Assembly: GCA_902787595.1 (NCBI GenBank)
Contig: CADAHD010000116.1
Coordinates: forward strand, 1 to 8,237
From: an uncultured Lachnospiraceae bacterium
GTDB lineage: Bacteria > Bacillota_A > Clostridia > Lachnospirales > Lachnospiraceae
Reading direction: 5' to 3'
DNA: 8,237 bases
A program made the translations under genes and the position numbers. Of this stretch, positions 6,339 through 8,237 are shown one piece after another. The notes beneath the pieces are model-generated. The model saw only the letters and a list, made by a program, of their open reading frames with translations. It was not told where the DNA came from and did no database searches. The first letter of the stretch is position 1. Each line of letters begins with the position of its first letter.

Positions 6339-7877
6339 TTACTTGTTAGCAGCGTCTACATATGCCTGCCAGGAATCAACGATAGCGTCAACTGCCTCGG
6401 AAACCTTAGCATCACCGTTGATGCCCCAGATCAGGTCGGGACCTGTCTGAAGGTCAGGGATCATACCTGCATATGTTACGAAGCCGTGTGCGGGATCGCT
6501 CATCATAGGCAGAGTCTCATCCAGTGCTCTCTGATCAAAGATACCGGAACGTGCACGTGATACGATGCTGTTCTCTTCCTCGATCTCCGGGGGAACCTCG
6601 AACCATACATCATATGCGAATGCGATGTTCCAAGCCTGCTCAGGTGTGTAGCAGCCGGGGATAACAGCGGGGTTGTTGCTCCATCTGTTGGTAAGCTGCT
6701 TGTCAGCCTTGTCAGGACCATAAGGCATCATTACGAAGCCTGCATCGAAGCTGATGTCTGCAAGGAAGTTACCGGGAGTACCTGCATACTCCTGCTCAAG
6801 CAGGAATACAGCATCACCGTTCTTCCAGGAATCCTTGTAGTAATCCCAAGGAGCGGGCTCGCCGTCTACATCGGGATCTTTGTGACGATACTCTTTGATC
6901 ATACGGTTAGCAAACTCAAGAGCGTTCATGGTTGCTGCATCTTTAACCTTAAGAACATAACCGTTGCTGTCGCGACCAACAAGCTCACCGCCATTAGAGA
7001 AGATGATCTCCTCAACAGCACCACCGGTGTTAGCAGTCCAACCTGCAACATCAACAGTACCATCGTTATCGGTATCACGCTGGCAATCCTTCATGATGCT
7101 TTCCCAAGCATCCCATGTCCAAGTGCCGTTCTTCTGCATATCATAGATCTCATCAGCGGTGTGTCCGCCATCCTCAAGGAGCTTCTTGTTGAAGTATACA
7201 CCATCACGAGGCTCGGAAATGCTTCCGTAGAATGCATAGATTCCGTTCTTGTAGGTGTACTGCTCATGGCAGAGGTTCTGCTGATACTTCTTGTCGCTGA
7301 AATCAAGGCAATCAAGAGTAGACAGATCATACATTTCGTTGTTTCTCATAGCTGCGGTAGTAGTTGCATCATCACGAAGAGTGAAGATAACGTTCTCGCA
7401 CTTCTCAGGTGTGCCTGCTTCGTACTCGAACTCAAGAGGACCGCCACCGGTAGTAACATAGTTTACGAAATCGTTGATGCACTGACCCCAGTCAGCACCA
7501 CCAACCTGGCGAAGCTTGAAGTTGTACTTCTCCTGTGCCCACTCACGATACTCACGGATCTCAGCCTCGTAGCTTGAAAGGCTGTCAGGATCAGCATGCA
7601 TGATATCGGTCTCTGCATTTGAGAACCAGTCACGGATGATGATCTCCATGCCACCCAGATCGATAGGGCTGCCGTCTGCCTTAGTACGTACGGTATAAGG
7701 CTCTACAGGCTCGTCCGGAGTGTCAGCCGGAGTTTCAGCCGGCTTGTCAGCTGCCTCAGTAGGTGCTGCGTTTCCGTCATCGGGATTTGCCGGCTCAGCA
7801 GGCTTGCTGCTGTCGCATGCTGCCATGTTGAAAGCCATAACAGCTGCAAGAGCTACAGGTACAAATTTCCTTTTCAT
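6339..7877 (-). CDS. Carbohydrate ABC transporter solute-binding lipoprotein (family 1)
   Basis: This 512-residue lipoprotein captures a substrate, probably a sugar or oligosaccharide, outside the cell and delivers it to the membrane permeases. The signal peptide MKRKFVPVAL...NMAAC places the lipid anchor at Cys21. A Pro/Ala/Glu/Asp-rich linker (about 24-60) follows, then an alpha/beta binding domain. Typical family 1 features are GVYFNKKLLEDGG (226-238), which matches the conserved 'YNKKLFEEAG' region; TWDAWESIMKDC (254-265); and the acidic loop DTDNDGTVD (268-276), which resembles a calcium-binding EF-hand loop and is common in this family. GIFDQRALDETL (445-456) lies in the C-terminal helical part. 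A strong ribosome site, GGAGGG, lies nine bases before the ATG. The gene follows the inner-membrane permease and ends at a strong terminator, so it is last in its locus. The exact sugar is unknown. Confidence 0.95.
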   Translation of the reverse strand: MKRKFVPVALAAVMAFNMAACDSSKPAEPANPDDGNAAPTEAADKPAETPADTPDEPVEPYTVRTKADGSPIDLGGMEIIIRDWFSNAETDIMHADPDSLSSYEAEIREYREWAQEKYNFKLRQVGGADWGQCINDFVNYVTTGGGPLEFEYEAGTPEKCENVIFTLRDDATTTAAMRNNEMYDLSTLDCLDFSDKKYQQNLCHEQYTYKNGIYAFYGSISEPRDGVYFNKKLLEDGGHTADEIYDMQKNGTWTWDAWESIMKDCQRDTDNDGTVDVAGWTANTGGAVEEIIFSNGGELVGRDSNGYVLKVKDAATMNALEFANRMIKEYRHKDPDVDGEPAPWDYYKDSWKNGDAVFLLEQEYAGTPGNFLADISFDAGFVMMPYGPDKADKQLTNRWSNNPAVIPGCYTPEQAWNIAFAYDVWFEVPPEIEEENSIVSRARSGIFDQRALDETLPMMSDPAHGFVTYAGMIPDLQTGPDLIWGINGDAKVSEAVDAIVDSWQAYVDAANK

Positions 7878-7886
7878 ACTTTTCTA

Positions 7887-7892
7887 CCCTCC
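7887..7892 (-). promoter_or_regulatory. Strong ribosome binding site of the solute-binding protein gene
   Basis: The minus strand reads GGAGGG with nine bases to the ATG at 7877. It fixes the start codon and fits high expression of a binding protein. Confidence 0.8.
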
Positions 7893-7920
7893 ATAGAATT
7901 TGATGGTTTGTTTACTTTAT

Positions 7921-7942
7921 CCGGCAGGGATATCCCCTCCGG
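7921..7942 (-). promoter_or_regulatory. Leader hairpin / imperfect 22-base palindrome upstream of the solute-binding protein gene
   Basis: The transcript would read CCGGAGGGG-AUAU-CCCUGCCGG: outer arms CCGG/CCGG, inner GGG/CCC, a G-U pair and one A-G mismatch around a short AU loop. No T run follows, so it is not an intrinsic terminator. It lies about 45 bases before the start codon and does not cover the ribosome site. It could stabilise the mRNA 5' end, protect a processed end, or act as a DNA operator; which of these is unknown. Confidence 0.5.
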
Positions 7943-7958
7943 TAGGTAACCTGGTATT

Positions 7959-7987
7959 ATAATATATTGTTTTGTTTAAAAAATCAA
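7959..7987 (-). promoter_or_regulatory. Candidate promoter for the solute-binding protein gene
   Basis: The minus strand reads TTGATT (7982-7987), a 17-base spacer, then TATTAT (7959-7964); an overlapping perfect TATAAT lies at 7956-7961. The surroundings are very AT-rich. Transcription would start near 7952, giving a leader of about 75 bases that contains the hairpin. A dedicated promoter would let the binding protein be made in excess of the permeases. Confidence 0.55.
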
Positions 7988-7994
7988 TATCTTA

Positions 7995-8020
7995 TTCAAA
8001 CTTTGTTCAAACTTTGTTCA
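7995..8020. repeat. Perfect 11-bp tandem direct repeat, about 2.4 copies, possible operator
   Basis: On the plus strand the unit TTCAAACTTTG occurs twice without mismatch and is followed by TTCA, the start of a third copy. Within the unit, CAAA-C-TTTG is a small dyad. The array starts four bases beyond the permease stop codon and ends eight bases before the candidate -35 box. The 11-base period is close to one helical turn, so the copies face the same side of the DNA, as expected for a regulator binding upstream of a promoter. Confidence 0.6.
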
Positions 8021-8024
8021 TTAT

Positions 8025-8237
8025 TTACATCTTGATACCGCTGGATGCAATACTCTCAACAAATTTACGCTGTGCAAAGAGGTAAAGAATGATCAGAGGG
8101 CCTACAACCAGCAGTGTTGCGGTTGACAGTATACAGTTGGAATAAGCGATCGATACCGCAACCTTCTCACCTGTGATACGACTGATATAAACGCCCAGTG
8201 AATCAACTATACTTGAGATACTGGTACTTACCAGACG
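8025..8237 (-). CDS. Carbohydrate ABC transporter permease (MalG-type), C-terminal part, cut by window edge
   Basis: The last 70 residues and the TAA stop are present. A final membrane helix (ILSTATLLVVGPLIILYLFA) is followed by the short cytoplasmic tail QRKFVESIASSGIKM. The pattern P-[LI]-[LIV]-[LIV]-[FY]-[LF]-x-x-Q-[RK]-x-[FV] before the end is characteristic of MalG-type inner-membrane permeases, which form the sugar channel with a MalF-type partner. The EAA loop that contacts the ATPase lies upstream of the window. It precedes the solute-binding protein gene by 147 bases, in the same direction, so the two probably belong to one importer. Confidence 0.9.
   Translation of the reverse strand, partial: RLVSTSISSIVDSLGVYISRITGEKVAVSIAYSNCILSTATLLVVGPLIILYLFAQRKFVESIASSGIKM

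Noticed and set aside
6882..7577. Plus-strand 231-codon open frame
   Set aside because: Antisense to the solute-binding protein; the strong codon bias of that gene leaves few stops on the other strand. No ribosome site or domain.
7921..7942. Hairpin as intrinsic terminator of the permease transcript
   Set aside because: The transcript continues ATAAAGTAAAC with no U tract, and the stem contains an A-G mismatch.
7995..8020. CRISPR-like array
   Set aside because: Units are 11 bases, directly abutting with no spacers, and only about 2.4 copies exist.

Overview
The window looks like chromosomal DNA from an anaerobic gut- or rumen-type Firmicute, most likely a Lachnospiraceae-like Clostridium relative. 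I infer this from the moderate base composition, AGGAGG-like ribosome sites, the abundance of lipoproteins and the protein families; no marker gene is present, so the assignment is tentative. Every gene I can support lies on the minus strand, so transcription runs from high to low coordinates. The long plus-strand reading frames are antisense shadows.

Right part (about 6274-8237): the downstream end of a carbohydrate ABC importer locus. It holds the last 70 residues of a MalG-type inner-membrane permease, a 147-base gap, and then a 512-residue family 1 solute-binding lipoprotein. That gene ends in a clear intrinsic terminator with a GAAA-capped stem. The gap is not empty. It holds a perfect 11-bp tandem repeat, a good candidate promoter (TTGATT-17-TATTAT) and a 22-base imperfect palindrome in the leader, so the binding protein probably has its own promoter in addition to read-through from the permease genes.

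Left part (1-6273): a tightly packed operon for a MacAB/Ykn-like ABC exporter. In transcription order it contains a 371-residue membrane-fusion (HlyD/MacA-type) lipoprotein; a 715-residue lipoprotein that appears to be two membrane-fusion modules fused in tandem; a large FtsX-family permease split into 545- and 362-residue reading frames by a frameshift; and the first 60 residues of the ATPase, carrying Walker A. Genes overlap by 4 and 13 bases or are 1 base apart. Two candidate promoters lie just after the upstream terminator. The ATPase would power the FtsX permease, and the lipid-anchored adaptors would sit on the outer face of the membrane to guide or gate the substrate. The substrate cannot be read from the sequence; peptides or antimicrobial compounds are the usual cargo of related systems.

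The most unusual items are the tandem double adaptor (three adaptor modules for one transporter), the broken permease frame and the periodic repeat upstream of the binding-protein promoter.
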